Shown: positions 41,723 to 54,740 of the stretch, one piece after another | Layout: each line of letters opens with the position of its first letter | Numbering within the stretch: position 1 is the stretch's first letter | NCBI GenBank assembly: GCA_039881145.1 | Contig: JAYKKI010000139.1 | Span: 1,240,001-1,304,000, forward strand | Length of the DNA: 64,000 bases | From: Druceiella hillmani | Lineage: Eukaryota; Arthropoda; Insecta; Lepidoptera; Hepialidae | Reading direction: 5' to 3' | Position numbers and translations under genes: made by a program | The notes under the pieces: generated by a model | Told to the model about the DNA's origin: nothing | The model's database searches: none | The model's input: the letters and a program-made list of their open reading frames with translations, nothing else

Positions 41723-43094
41723 GAACAATTTATTTAAAAATATTGCCATAATGATTGTTTGGAATTGGAATTGCATGTTCTTAAAAAATAGCAAAGTTTT
41801 AATATATTGGTGACAAACTAAACTAACAATTAATTTTTACACTGTTTCAATAAAACGATTTCCTTTTGGATTAAACCTCACGAAAAAAATATTTTTCTTA
41901 AAAATATCATAATTTTTGTTTGAAAACTTAAAAAACATATCCCCTCCTCCTCCAAGTCTGTCTTTAATTTCAAAAAATGTACAATTTCAAACAACCTTTA
42001 ATTTCAAACAATATATAATCCATCAAAATCTGATCTTTCCTTGATAATTAACAAATTTTATCGATTTTGCCGCTTCATTGGCCTGACTATTTAATACGAA
42101 ACAGCAAACATATACACAGGTTGAATCAAACTGTATTCCCTAATGAAAACGTATGACTTTTTAGCACTACTCTGATAATACGGTAGTTCAAACAAAAACA
42201 ATAATGTATTTAAAAAAGAAAACAAAAATAACGCAAGCAGATGAAGTGTAAAGAACACCGTTGCGTCCTAAATTATAAAGGAAGCAGTGTTTATTGGAAA
42301 ATGTGTATTTTGAAACCGGCAGCTAGAAAGAAGAAAAGAAACAGCTTCCCTCCTAGAAATGTATGCTCCTGAAAAAAATAATATTGCTGCATCACTATCT
42401 AGTGCACCCATATTTGTTATTTATTGCTAACATTGCACATTAGAACAGAAGTTTATTTTTCTCCCAATAATGTTCATGAAAATTTATTAAAACAGATCAA
42501 AAAAATAGTAAAACAACCTATTAATTTCTGTTGGTAATTAATTTTTCAATATCAATTAAAAATATTAAACATATTGGATGAAAGCTGTACAAGTTTTATT
42601 GCAAGACTATTAGAAAATATTGTTTTGAGATAAACGTGTTTGAAGTTTCGAAAATTATTTTTGACACAAAACTACCAGCTATAAGCTACCAAACGCTTAT
42701 TTTTAAATATGTTTATTACGATATTTTATTTCTGGATTTTACATTTTCAAACGGTATTAAGTTTTCTTCTTCTGAATCGCACAGTAAGAATTTAGATACT
42801 TATTACATCCTATATAAATTACAATAAATGAAAATAACATTAATCAAGCAATCTTATATACAGATATTCAAGGAATCTTTTTGGAAACGTTCAATTAGCA
42901 AACTTGAGCATTATGACATTTAACGTACTATTAGTGTTTATATAAAATCATATACTAGTAAATAATAAGCATACTGAAACACATATAACAGCATATCAAT
43001 AAGATCGCTTACATCTCCGTTACTATATAGAGATCGATAGGTATTAGCAGCTAGAATTCTAAACTAGAAATTTAATTTACTCGTGAGTAATATG
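41723..43094. other. No gene recognised
   Basis: AT-rich DNA. The 63-codon frame at 42636-42827 has no recognisable domain or splice context. Confidence 0.5.
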
Positions 43095-43260
43095 ATATAA
43101 CTAGGCTAAGATTACAGAGTAGGCGGTGGCTTATGTATAATATTTCTCGTATAAGACGTTGCGAACCGACGATGCTTTCGTTTGATTGTGTCTGACGATA
43201 ATGAAACTAGGTGTTATATTAAAATACAATTTTGTCATGTAATACGAAATTACTTAAGTC
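43095..43260 (+). repeat. Dispersed family D, copy 5 (D5)
   Basis: Colinear with D2: ctaggctaagattacagagt; taatatttctcgtataagac; gttgcgaa; gtgtctgacgataatgaaac; then taggtgttatattaaaat. Of the copies visible here, D2 and D5 are the longest. Confidence 0.8.
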
Positions 43261-44060
43261 AAACTTTATCTTAGCTATTTACGAGGATTACAAAATTATA
43301 ATTATTAAATACATTGATGGAAAGACCATTTTTTTATTTTATTGTAGATTAAATATTAGATGGACTCAGTAACTTGACCCGCAGGCCACACTTTTTATAT
43401 AATTGTCATGAAATCTTTGGTCTTCCATGTAAGTTATTCTATCAAAAATTAAAAATGTTAAAGAATACGTAAATGAATTAAAAGTGTTATTAGTAGTTCA
43501 TCGGTTGCTTTGAGTTCTGAATGTGGTGAAGTATAAAATATAGGGATAAATTTACTTTATTACTTTTCGTTCTTCCATTTAATAAAAATATTATTTTATA
43601 ATCTCAATATGGAACTTAATTCTACATTTATTGAACTATATTTAGATTGGTTCTCTTTATTGACACAAATCAAAACGGTGGCGATAAAATAGAAATTTAA
43701 AATAATTTTATTGCTTAAACTGAGAAACCTGGAGGATACAAATAATGAATTTATAATGATCATGAAGAATGAAAAATATTACTTTAAAAGAAGAGAAGTT
43801 TAATGAATTGAAAAACGAAATATGGAAAATACATAAATCACCATGGTTATAGATATTAAGTTACGTAATTCTGTAAGTTTCGACCACCCGGACCAGTTAC
43901 TAAAATGGAATAAATTTCTGAGGGGAAAACTACCGACCAACTACCGTCCAAGTAGCGTCCCATCTCACGTCCCTAAAATAATGTCTTTATAATAAGGTCA
44001 CTGCTTTCGGGTGAAAATGATGATAAATAGTTTTTTTCCGAATTCAAATCCCAACTGGGG

Positions 44061-44275
44061 CTTTTGCCAGTTCAGTTGATGTCGGAGATTTACTGAAATA
44101 ATGTCGTTTCGAAGTCTGTCCCGTCTCAGTCGACCAGTGGACATAGGCATCTCCAATATACATATTATTGTAGGCAATGCCCAAAATTGCCATGCTGAGC
44201 ACACCGTAGTACATAGCATCTCACACCAGAGGCGCTGCAGCCCGTCACTGATCTGTGCCATGCAACGCGATTTTA
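44061..44275 (-). repeat. Possible dispersed-repeat or LINE-related fragment
   Basis: GC-rich relative to its flanks. The plus strand reads cttcgaagtctgtcccgtct, then gtcgaccagtggacatagg. This resembles the '(a/c)agtggacataggc' signature that is the reverse complement of the RTE C-terminus, but the rest does not follow that family. The 87-codon minus-strand frame and the 84-codon plus-strand frame over it are mutually overlapping and unrecognised. It could alternatively be an unknown SINE. Confidence 0.35.
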
Positions 44276-44847
44276 ATCATGACTCTAACCCCACTCCCCC
44301 GACCCTATTATTATACTCGTACAAAATTTTTTTTTTCATTCACAATCTCCTATGATCGTGTAGCCATATAACAATTTTTCATTAAAGCGTTTAAATGAAA
44401 AGGAATTAATTAAAACATGTGTTTCATTTCATAAACACGACGTTTCATTTCATAATCACCGGTGAACATCGGTCGACACTGACGTATGTTTTCAAATGTA
44501 ACTGATCCTTACCAAATATTTTAAAAATTGTGTGCAGAAGTATGTACGCCTGAAATGATACTTCTTCGTTTTAAATTTAGTGTTGATGAAAATATTAAAA
44601 GTTTTCAATTCTTTTAATAACCAAGTATAAAGTAAGTGGAAGCTGCCAAAAAACTCTTAAAAACATAAAAATTTCAACCTTTATCTTTGTTATTTAAAAT
44701 ATATGTTTCATCGAAAGGTAACTTTTTATTTGTTTACATTTTAGATTATATTTGTTGAAAAATACACAAAAGGGAATCTTCTGTATTTTATAATATTTGT
44801 ATTTTCTATTTACCTAGGTCTGTATTTTAGAGTTGAACATTAAATTA

Positions 44848-44883
44848 AATAAAAATTATGAGTATTTACTCATAATTTTTATT
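44848..44883. repeat. Perfect hairpin, 17-bp arms
   Basis: aataaaaattatgagta (44848-44864) and tactcataatttttatt (44867-44883), with a 2-nt gap. Confidence 0.9.
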
Positions 44884-45665
44884 ACGAGTATTTATTCATA
44901 TTTGTTATCTTCTTTTCTGCATAAAATACACAAAGTAAGACAAGCGAAATAGTTATATCCTTAGATTTACTACTCGCCAGTGTGGTCCATTAGACTGTTT
45001 AGGCAATATAAATATTAAAATTTTAGACCACATAGCAAAGATATTATAACAAGGTTAACGACACCCCTACGAATTATATACAAAACAGTGACGCATTCTA
45101 CACCACACATTAACAATTGAATGTAGCGTAGTGCTTTTTTCCCATTTCCGTCTCATTACTTGTGTATATAATGCTTATCATGTTTGTCCTATAGTTACTA
45201 CCAGAGTAGGTGTAGGTTACATAAAATATAAATGACGAACTATCGTGACAATATAAAAGTACCACAATTTCACGTGAAATCTTCGCTGAATATCCTGCAT
45301 TAAAGAAACATAGCATTAAGAGGTTAAATACTTGTATTATTTCGCATACATTTTCCTCAATTCCGAATACCATACGCCGAGTTAAGCTTAATATGTCTCA
45401 GTATATTTTGCGCGTTCAGCTGTCAATATGTCGTAAAATGATATAATTTATGACGAGAAAATGTATTGCATGAACGTAATTTATGAACTTTCATTGATTT
45501 TTTTCTTCTGAGGTAATAGTATAGAATGACTAATCGTGTGAAGGACTGTATTATGAACTTAATGGTGCTACCTTGATATTGTTACAAAATAGATAAGAGA
45601 TATTATTTGTGAAATTTTCTTTTTTCATGTTATTTATTTTAACTAATATTTATATTATTTTATGT

Positions 45666-45900
45666 ATTGAATATATTTGGCGTTAATTTTGTAAAATTCA
45701 TTGTTTACAATTAAATGAAACTGCGTGATGTAGTATTCATTCTACTTTCCATAATTTCTTTAACACGACCTAGGTTTCGTTGTATTACAACATCTTCAGT
45801 TGGGATATTAGCAAAGATCTTTGCCAATATCCCACCTGAAATGTTGTAATACAACGAAACCTAGGTCGTGGTAAAGAAATTAAAGAAAGTAGAAATAGTG
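45666..45900 (+). mobile_element. Foldback MITE family, copy 4 (best central palindrome)
   Basis: The left arm is essentially complete from attgaatatatttggcgtta. The centre is gggatattagcaaagatctt with its complement tgccaatatccc. The inner right arm (tgttgtaatacaacgaaacc, taggtcgtggtaaagaaatt) is nearly identical to the complement of the left arm. It is truncated in the right arm at agtagaaata. It contains no coding sequence. Confidence 0.9.
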
Positions 45901-47307
45901 GGGTTAAAACTGAATGACTCAAAATGAGATTAGCACAAGTTCCTTACTTTATAAAATTATGTTTCTTAGCACGCCATATGTTTTTCAACATTAGTTTAAA
46001 TTCATGTCTAGGTTTAGTTTTATTTTGCTTAGTATATTCAAATATTGTCACTGAGCTTAAATGAGAACATTCAGTTAACCTTAATTCACCTGACCATTAG
46101 TAAAACGATTTTAATATCCTGAATACGGAGATTGCATTCGAATGAGAAAAGGTTTTTAAAAGAAACGTATCTTTTTGGATCGAATCCGACTCGACTTTCA
46201 TTTTCATCCCAGTTTTATCTCTGTTGGAACTTATTATATATTCTGTTGGACTCTGTATTTAATGAAAGTAATTCAGTATGAAAACTTGGTAAACATATGC
46301 AATAAAGTTTGCAAGTAATAGTAAATATTTTTGTCTTTACGCTTTATTAAATTAATACAAGATATTACCTCATTTCTTTATTTTCTTACATTTTTGTGAC
46401 TAATACATAACAATCCACCTATTCGACATATTTATTAAAACGTTGTTTAAAAGTTACAGAATATTTTGTTACAATGTTTCAATACGATAAAGTGAGCTTA
46501 GTTAATGACAATTAGCGTCAAGCTTTCTAGTGCATCAGATCAAACAAAACGGATTTAAGTTGGTTGGGTAGATAATAGTTGTTGCTATTAAAACTTAACT
46601 TCAACTCGCTAAAGCACTAAGTAACTGGTAGTAAAATGTGCGTTACATGTGTTAATCACGCACATAATCTTTAAAGAGTCAGTGCACTACAAACGGGAGT
46701 TTTATTTTCTAAGCGTGAACTGAATACCGGATAGATTGGGTTTTGCTTCTAGAGAGTCTACGACAAACGCAGAAATTTACTGTCGGAAATTATATCGACG
46801 AGATAAATGTTTGCAACAATTGTTTCCAGTGCGGTCCGTTTTAATAAGGTATGTTTCTTTATTACGCGCATTCACGCATGCATACATGTATACACGCCAG
46901 GAGGAACACGCGCGCTTATGTAAACATGTTACATATACACGTACATCTTCTTTGGATTGTGAAAGTAGATAAAATTTAATAATACTATCTCCCAAAAAAA
47001 AGCCTTAGTCTATTTAAAGTTACCACGAAATGAAAATAGTCAAGTATGTGACCTCTAATTTAAACGAGGTTTTAAATTTTTAGAAGTTTTCATTATTTTT
47101 TCTTTTCTGAAACACAGTGAGTGTACCAAACGTAAAATTTCGGCGTGGAAAAAAATTAATAACCAAACACTATCAAATTTATTACGAACAATATCACATT
47201 ATGTGGCACATAAAGTGACAAGTTTCAATTAATATTACTTCAATGTAACCACGAAATAATATTGAAACATATAAAAATATAACATTTGTTACGTGCGTTG
47301 TTTTCAG
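45901..47307. other. No gene recognised
   Basis: AT-rich, becoming less so near 46740-46930. Overlapping frames on both strands (46736-46995) have no domain. A ttgtttccag / GTATGT pair brackets only ~20 bp at 46834-46852. Confidence 0.45.
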
Positions 47308-47421
47308 CCAACAAAAAATAAATCGAAACTTCTGTGCTCTCGACGCGCTCGTAAAATTCACGCCCCGCTGCTCCCGTGTCGCTTGTTCATCACAATCACG
47401 CCTGGCGTCCCTGGGAAACTG
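47308..47421 (+). CDS. Candidate internal exon, 114 bp
   Basis: Flanked by an acceptor (ttgttttcag ending at 47307) and a strong donor (CTG|GTAAGAG from 47422). It is 114 bp, exactly 38 codons. Two of three frames are open: PTKNKSKLLCSRRARKIHAP with LLPCRLFITITPGVPGKL, and QQKINRNFCALDALVKFTPR with CSRVACSSQSRLASLGNW. It is markedly GC-richer than its surroundings, as exons in AT-rich insect genomes tend to be. No domain is recognised, so it may be untranslated leader. The best exon candidate in the window. Confidence 0.33.
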
Positions 47422-47944
47422 GTAAGAGCGCGGCTTTCCCTTTGTTCCATTTGTTTATGTAACATTCAACATCGTTTGGATTCAGCTGACAGTTATTCTT
47501 ATAAGTGCACTTTAGCATTAACATGAATAATTTTCGGCGTCAATACATGCCGAGTCGGTTTAATATCTGCTTTGTATGAAATGTTAATTCAATTTTTTTT
47601 TATTTGCCTTAATTAATATTTTTTTATTTTGTAATCTAAAATAGTAATAAGAAGCTATGGAACAAGTTCATCGAAATAACCTAAAGTTGACTTACAAAGC
47701 CAGAACTGTTAAATCACCTGACACATTTTTAATAATTTATCCACTATTTTTAACAAAATTTAAGATTAGAAATGCTATAAAAGTTTTATTTTAACATTTG
47801 TATAATAAGGGTGTATAAGTTTGAGAAATTTAGTTGGTAAATAAGTACTGATTCATATTATTTTTTGTTATTGTGAGCCTAATAACACTGATCGGTTTTT
47901 GAAAATGCTAATTAGTGTGATAATAGGTTTTGTTCATTAGAAAG

Positions 47945-47948
<4 letters not shown>

Positions 47949-48012
<64 letters not shown>

Positions 48013-48013
48013 T

Positions 48014-48067
<54 letters not shown>
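47949..48067. repeat. (TA)n microsatellite
   Basis: TA tract lying where the 3' terminal inverted repeat of the adjacent mariner relic would be expected, so it may have replaced it. Confidence 0.95.
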
Positions 48068-48069
<2 letters not shown>

Positions 48070-48159
48070 CTAATAAGGTTTAACCCCGAGTCGCCGCTAA
48101 CAATTTTTGTTATAAAAAATTAAAAGTTACACTTCATTTTCTGATGCGAGCTACTAAAT

Positions 48160-49020
48160 TTAATTTAAGTATACACCCTTATAATCTTCTACTTATCTCC
48201 ATCTGGTTGGCAGTAACCATATGCCTTTCTTTTAAAATTTCGGTGACTTCGATTGAAAAAACTCTGCAAGGTCATTCTTTAGTGTCGAATTTATTTTTCA
48301 TGTAAATGGAGCACCATTTACGTGAAAAAAAAATTTGATATAGATATATAAACGGTAATCAGAAGGCACAATGTCCGGCGAATATGGTGGATGAGTTTTA
48401 TTAACAAATTGAGTAGTCAATTAACAAATTGAGTAGTCCTTGTTGACTACTCAATTTGTTAATTGAACGGTCCAATTGATCACAGTACATATCGGCATTA
48501 ATTTTAAATCGCTTTGGAAGCCACTCTCGATGAATAATGCCCTTGATATTCCAGCCGCACCTGAGCTTATTTCAGGTTTGGATACTGAAACTCCTGTTTC
48601 TCCTACACCCAACCCTTGACGTTTGCGTATATGGTTAAGGTGCATTGTAACTTACTTCTCATCGCCAGTTACTAACTGATTTGAACCATTTAATACCAGT
48701 TACGTTTCAATGTCAATAACTGTTGACAAATATCAAGTATGCAATGAAAATGATAAGATGAAAACTCGTGGAAAAATATCAAAAAACAGTATTTTGAGAC
48801 TTTTCCCAATTCGTACAAATGTGTTCCTATGGTGCCATGACTGCAGTGTAGCTTATCTACCAATTAACGGGTCATCAGTCGAGGATACTTCTCAATTATG
48901 ACAAATAATAATGAGAGCTCCCAGATGGTAGTTCTCATTCCTGAACTTTCTGAACTAAAAATTAGTGTATGACACCGTGGACCCGCCATTGCATGACATA
49001 TATCATTAGTGGCATCGTGA
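48160..49020 (-). pseudogene. Mariner-like (DD34D) transposase pseudogene
   Basis: Reading the minus strand in broken frames gives the family in order. The N-terminal region has FRKFRNENYHLG. The second helix-turn-helix has EKYPRLMTR and HLYELGKVSK. The first catalytic Asp is in VTGDEK (48655-48666). Then come a degenerate segment ending QSDLKLMPICTVINW, the HPPYSPDIVPSDY motif with the last Asp (48354-48393), and the C-terminal FFQSKSPKF. There are several stops and frameshifts. The HDNARPH-type region between the first Asp block and HPPYSPD is missing, and an inverted duplication occupies its place. A dead element; the exact mariner subfamily cannot be told by eye. Confidence 0.85.
48401..48466. 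repeat. Inverted duplication inside the mariner relic
   Basis: tcaattaacaaattgagtag(tc) at 48417-48438 pairs perfectly with 48445-48466 around a 6-nt loop. A direct copy, ttaacaaattgagtagtc, also sits at 48401-48418. It lies exactly where the middle catalytic segment should be. Confidence 0.93.
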
Positions 49021-49234
49021 CCCATGCGAAATTCATAAATGAATAGTAATGTAAATCACATAAAGTAAAACTTAAAACTTTTATATAATTCACTTAAAGT
49101 TTCGACTCTGATTATTGTCAACTGACTGCCCTTTGGCCTATTTATACCCTACAGTAAAATCTTCAAGAAGTTTCCCGAATGTTTCTAGAAATGTCCCGAA
49201 ATTGTGGCTAAAAACTTACTGGGCCAACCTAATA

Positions 49235-50929
49235 TTATAGGTGCATCGCAACCCATGCGTTGACGCAGGAATACACCTGGTCGTAAATAGAGTAGATAAA
49301 AATATTTACATTCTTGGTTAAGTAAAAATTGCTTTTATCAATTTTCATTACAAAACAATAAAGTGATCCGAGACTATGTGGGTGTACCGTATCGAGTATA
49401 TCTGATGATGAGCTTTCATTTCAATTTGCGTCTAGTTAAGATTACTCATATAAATGTAAACCTATTGAATAGATCTGGTCATTGTAACTAAAGTTTTCTT
49501 ATGAAGATTTAGTTGGGCAATGTCACTAGTATTTTCATTAGCAAATAAGGCAGTAACAAGAGAACATTATTTCAGTTAGTAATTCATGTTGACTATTCCT
49601 TATGGATGTTTGATACTCTTAGTTTATTTCAGCGTATTGATTAATTAAATGTTGATTTAATAAGATCTCAAATGTAAGTAAAGTTTTTTAATATTTTTAC
49701 TAGCCTTTATTCGATAACAATAATTACTCATACATAAAACAGTTTTTTCCACCGTAGCAATTTGGATTGATTTGAAAAATATTTATTGAATTACTGCCAT
49801 CACCTCCAAATAAAACTAGAAAACACAGTATAATATTATATAACCTGTGCCACGTAAAATTTTCCTTTAAAAAATAAAGATTTTTTAAGGATCCAAATTC
49901 GGAGGAGCTTCATGATTAAAGTATTTTAATTCAATGAGAGTACTCGCACGCTGTGTAATGTTCATCCTCGCGAAAAAAGAGAGCGGCGTAACTTCATGGT
50001 TGCACCATAATCCGATAGCACCATATCAAGCGAACTTCCTCTAGCATTAAGTATATTATTAACTATTAATTGTTGAGCGAATAGAAGAATGACATAAATT
50101 TATACGCACTTCCATACTTTTTCATATGTGTATATGAAACTTTAATATAATTTAAGCTGTTAAATTTAACTTATCACGTTTTGAAATAGATATTGATCAA
50201 CAATTAAGGGTTTGGCATTAGTTCAAATAGAATCAGAAGGATGTCTCTCTTGTTTGGAATCTAAATATTTTTCAAATAACTTCATGTGTCACTAAACTGT
50301 ATGTGATGATAGCCTTCGAATGAAACTATATTGAAGGACTAAGTGCACGCCGGAATATACGTAAAGCCTTGTTACTTTTCCACATCTTAAAAACTTTTTG
50401 TTGAAAATTAGAGCCGAAGGGGCCAAGCCCCTTATAAAAAATGGAATTTCGGATCAATTTTAAAAGATCTATCCGACGAGGGCATCTTCGATGGGTTGCA
50501 CGAAACAATAATTCACTCCCTTTACATATATATTGAGGTTAGTTATTCTTTTTTAAATATTTTTGTTTATAATTATTCAGATCTCCATATGAAGCTTCTG
50601 GTTAAAAACTTCATGGACAATGATTTTCAAAGAATAATTTCACGCACGAAAGTCATGCGTATAAATACTTTTGAGGATTATAAGCTTAAAGCTAAAAAAA
50701 TTATGAGTACATGGTAGATGAATGCACGACGTACTTGCCGAAATTATAAAAATTCCACATATCACTTCGAAACCTAAAATTCGGTTCAAAATGATTTCAG
50801 CATCGTAAAAGTGGGTATACCCAATAATTAACTTTAACTTTTTTGAGTACTTAATATGATCCCCTTGATTTACATATGAATGTTATTGAGTGTTAGCTAA
50901 TGAGCATATGAGCATCAAGCAGTGTCTAA
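49235..50929. other. No gene recognised
   Basis: AT-rich DNA. 50326-50508 (-) is a Lys/Arg-rich 60-codon frame with no known domain. It may belong to an unrecognised dispersed repeat ending at the gacagacggac motif. Confidence 0.45.
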
Positions 50930-51010
50930 GAAAAACTGATTTGACAGACGGACAGACGGACACATGCGTGACCTTGTATGAGTTCCGCTTTCCCATTTGA
51001 AACCCGGAAT
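50930..51010 (+). repeat. Dispersed insect repeat fragment (gacagacggac type)
   Basis: gacagacggacagacggaca (50944), then about 20 bp later gagttccgctttcccatttg. This is the 'gacagacggac ... ggttccg(t)ttt.ccattt' layout that I recall from many insect genomes. A second fragment is at 61190-61260. Confidence 0.5.
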
Positions 51011-51570
51011 TATAAATATTTCATAAAAAAAACTTTTTAAATGCTAATTTTAAAGAAATTAATACTTGGCTTCAATTTTACTCCTTTGTTAATAAAATAG
51101 TGGGAAGTGTTTATGTTATAAATGTATGGAAAAATCTGTATTTTACTACTTTCCCTCAGCTATTCTCAAGTCACTTTAAGCGCATGAAAATGATATACAA
51201 TAACTCTTTAATGTTATGTATTCTTCAATATCACTCCTGGTATATTAGGATAATTAAAAGGAAATATTAAACGTTAACTCCTCATTAGTAAATCAATACT
51301 TCATGTCTCTTATTACCTGTGAAATTTTACATCTTTTTGCCACCTTTCAATTAGAAGTACGTGCCAGTATCGCTTCTTTGTAACAACTTCATCATAAACT
51401 ATTTCGTTTATGATAAGTATTTAACTTAACCAATTTATCAAACCGATCTGAAGTGAAATAAGTTTTGTTTTTAACGACCGATTGAAACTCACTTACAACA
51501 ATGTAATAATGCCTGACAACCGGTTCCACTCTCCTGATAAATGACTCCTCAAACTTTGTCAACAAACCAC

Positions 51571-51735
51571 ACCCGCCCGCTTTCCGTCCGTAACTTCTCG
51601 TTCACTATTTGGCTTCTGCGACGTAAACGGAAACAATAAGGCGATCACGCACTCCATCCGCGTGATTCCCGCTGGGGGCGGGAGCATACGTGGCGCATTA
51701 ATCATACTCTCGCCCACCCATGACAGTCACCGGAA
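51571..51735. promoter_or_regulatory. GC-rich, CpG-containing patch (possible regulatory element)
   Basis: About 165 bp of roughly balanced composition inside AT-rich DNA. It contains inverted motifs gatcacgc / gcgtgatt (about 51643-51667), cccgc-tgggg-gcggg (51668-51682), and a homeodomain-like cattaatcat. No open frame extends across it. It resembles a promoter or enhancer core, but no transcription start or target gene is evident. Confidence 0.25.
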
Positions 51736-51759
51736 CGTGTAACTACTATAATCATGAGC

Positions 51760-52202
51760 AATCCACATTTTTCTGTGAAGACTGCTTTGAAAACAGTTTG
51801 TAAACGAGAATACAACTAAGAGTTGAATATTTCTTTTAAATTATTGATTAAATTGATATATTTCTATCATAAATAAATTACACAAATTAATCATTTAAGC
51901 AAACCTAACATATTTTGGGAAATCTGAAATCCATTAATGTAGATATATTATCGATGATTCATAAAACATTCATAAAGTATCGCCTCGGACAGTTTCATAG
52001 AATGAAGGTCCTTCTCTTTACCTCTTTACCCGTAAATAAATCCTTTTATGGACTCGCTGCAAATTATTTGCTCTACCCAAAAGTTAATTGACCATTTCAG
52101 CCCAAATTACTTCATACCGAAGTGTTAATTTAAAACTACCCCTTTTAAAATTTCGTGATTAATTTTTAAAACATATTTTAGTAAATCATAACATTAAGTG
52201 TT

Positions 52203-52257
<55 letters not shown>

Positions 52258-54291
52258 GTATATATGTTTCAATAATTTAACATACTGAATATATGAAATA
52301 ATACTGAATGATATATTAAACATACTATATCTTACTTTTATTTATTAAAGCAACATATTTGTTTGAAGAATTAAAATTTTTTTTTATTTTTTACAATTAT
52401 TTTCTTCATAACTCAATGGTATTTTTACTTCTCGTAGATAAATTCCGGATAAATTTGATAACATATTCAATTACAATCTGATATAAAGCTAAACGTAATT
52501 TAAGTTTCGTGTAAATAAAATGCATCTTGCAAAATGAAAGTCCGGTTGCCAGATTGGAATCCTTATTCTTGTAGACTTATTTTCAAAGAGGTTAGATTAC
52601 ATATATAATTACAATTTACCATTGTCAATTTATATGCTACATTTTAAGGCAAGTAACGTATCTATATTTAAAATTAAACTTAACTTATAATATACAAATA
52701 AATATGTTTGCAGTAAGTTTTCTTATAGAAGTCGAGAAGGCTCAAGGAACATCACGAATGTTTTTGACGAAAATAACATGACAGGAGTGGAGACAGCGAG
52801 CCTCTTATCAGTTAGTCGTTATTTCGTATACTAATAATTTGATGAATTAAATATTACATTGTGATCATAATCGAACTTTTTCGATATGCTTGACCAATTT
52901 ACATAACAAAAACATTAGAAATTACTTTTTTTTCATATTTCCTATATAATTTAAATTTACGGACTCCGGGTAGTGTAATGGAGATACATAACAAATACTA
53001 ATTGAGATGGTATGGATCCAAACTGGCTGTAGTGCTTAAAAAAAGAAATTTATATGTGATTAAGTAATTAATCAATTTTAAGTAAATTTTGACGCGGTTG
53101 TTTAGTGTGGTTAGTTGCGTTTCTGGAAAAACAAACCTTTGACACCTTTTTATTACTTAGGTTTGCGCAGAGCAAAACTTTTTTTGGAAGAGAAATGTAT
53201 TAACTAAATTTGAAATGAAAGAAACTTGGATCCTTGAATCTCTGTATTGTATTCTGCATTACTATTTTAATATGTTAGTTTACTGTGAGTTCGTTGAAAA
53301 ATTTTGTACATGAATTACCTAAGCCGATTATAACGTCTTTTAAAGTTTTTCTCACTACGCCAGCAAGGTTAAAATTATATGGAAATATCTTGCGTAAGCC
53401 ACTTAAAACGCCTTATGAAGTGTACGTTAGTGTGCGAGCGAAGAAGAGAGTGGGCAATATCTGAATGTGTCAGTCTAAGTTCTGAATTTTAATTTAAAGA
53501 TTTAGGTCCTATTAGACGTTACTGTAGCATGATAATTAATGTGAACAAAGAATGTAAGACTACAACAGTAGATCAATAGGAATATACAGAGCAATTATTA
53601 TTAAGGTTAAAACGTCAAAGTAATGTGTAATGCAACTCATTTTAATTATGCTAAAAGTCATCAGGCACATACTAGATCAAAACACATAATGTTAGAGTTC
53701 ATTATTTTAGAGAAGCGATCAAAAATAAATAAATTATGATCGAATATATTTCAACTCAGGAAATTCCCGCTGACTTTTAAACGAAGGTCTTTTGTTATTA
53801 CTTACTGCTTAACGTATGTATTATAATAGGTATTGTCATAATACGATCACGAGGAATGTTGGATGCCAGTTCTTTGTAGAATTCATGTATTTACAAAGTT
53901 ACGGGGGTTTGCAGTTTAAAAATGTTGTGACTTCGCAACTGTGTGTGATTTATTTACGGAGACTCCTTGATAAATATTTAAGAAATAAATATAGTTCTCT
54001 GCAAATTTAAATATATATTCCAAGATAATTCAATATTTTTTTAAAACAATAGCAAATTCAAATAAAAGTCAAAATCAAATATCGATATACGACTAAGACA
54101 TTGCCCTAATTACATTTCATACTTGAACAGAAATATATGGCAAAGAAAGCTCAGATGCGATCGAAAAAGAAATTAGGTATTGCGTTATATTAAATCCTCT
54201 GAAAATTTTATCCGCAAGTTTATGACGTTACTCGATGAGGTTTACCGGAGAAATTAATAAATTAAATAATAGTTATATTAATATATATAAT
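51760..54291. other. No gene recognised; one TA tract inside
   Basis: AT-rich DNA with a (TA)n tract at 52204-52268. The 64-codon frame at 53816-54010 is unrecognised. Confidence 0.5.
52204..52268. repeat. (TA)n microsatellite
   Basis: About 60 bp of TA ending in a cgtatatatg variant. Confidence 0.95.
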
Positions 54292-54331
54292 GTTATTTTT
54301 ACTTATTATATTAATAATAAGTAAAAATAAC
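54292..54331. repeat. Perfect hairpin, 17-bp arms
   Basis: gttatttttacttatta (54292-54308) and taataagtaaaaataac (54315-54331), with a 6-nt loop. Confidence 0.92.
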
Positions 54332-54493
54332 CTCCAGTTAATTCTATTTTCTCACCATGTTCTATCAAGACGATTTAGGTAATAGTAATTTTCTATTATT
54401 CAGTTCTTTTACTCTTACATTCACTTGGAATATTCACCATGCTTTGGTATAACAAAATTTATGCATTCGTATATAATATAAGCACCTATCAAA

Positions 54494-54580
54494 CATTTTT
54501 CAGATACTTTCTGGATTTTTTTATGTTGTTTCTTTATATTTTTCAAATACTTTCTGGTTTTTTATGTTGTTTCTTTACAC
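54494..54580 (+). repeat. ~43-bp tandem duplication
   Basis: Two units, each with ttttca.atactttctgg followed by ttttttatgttgtttcttta. They differ by a G/A change and a 2-bp indel. Confidence 0.92.
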
Positions 54581-54625
54581 TTATTTTAGTTTACTTCTGG
54601 TTTGAAGAGAACCTGACGTTTCCCA

Positions 54626-54628
<3 letters not shown>

Positions 54629-54683
<55 letters not shown>

Positions 54684-54690
54684 TGCATAC

Positions 54691-54740
<50 letters not shown>

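Larger units (their letters stand above)
48068..49234 (-). mobile_element. Mariner-like element, 3' end damaged
   Basis: The 5' terminal repeat, read on the minus strand, is ttaggttggcccagtaagtt (49232-49213), with a TA at 49233-49234 as expected for a TA target site. This matches the known ttaggttgg-type mariner ends. No matching opposite repeat is found at 48068-48160. The element is about 1.15 kb, shorter than the usual ~1.3 kb, in agreement with the internal deletion. Confidence 0.75.

Noticed and set aside
44061..44275. Protein-coding exon pair on either strand
   Set aside because: Overlapping opposite frames of similar length with no domain. The sequence looks like a dispersed-repeat fragment.
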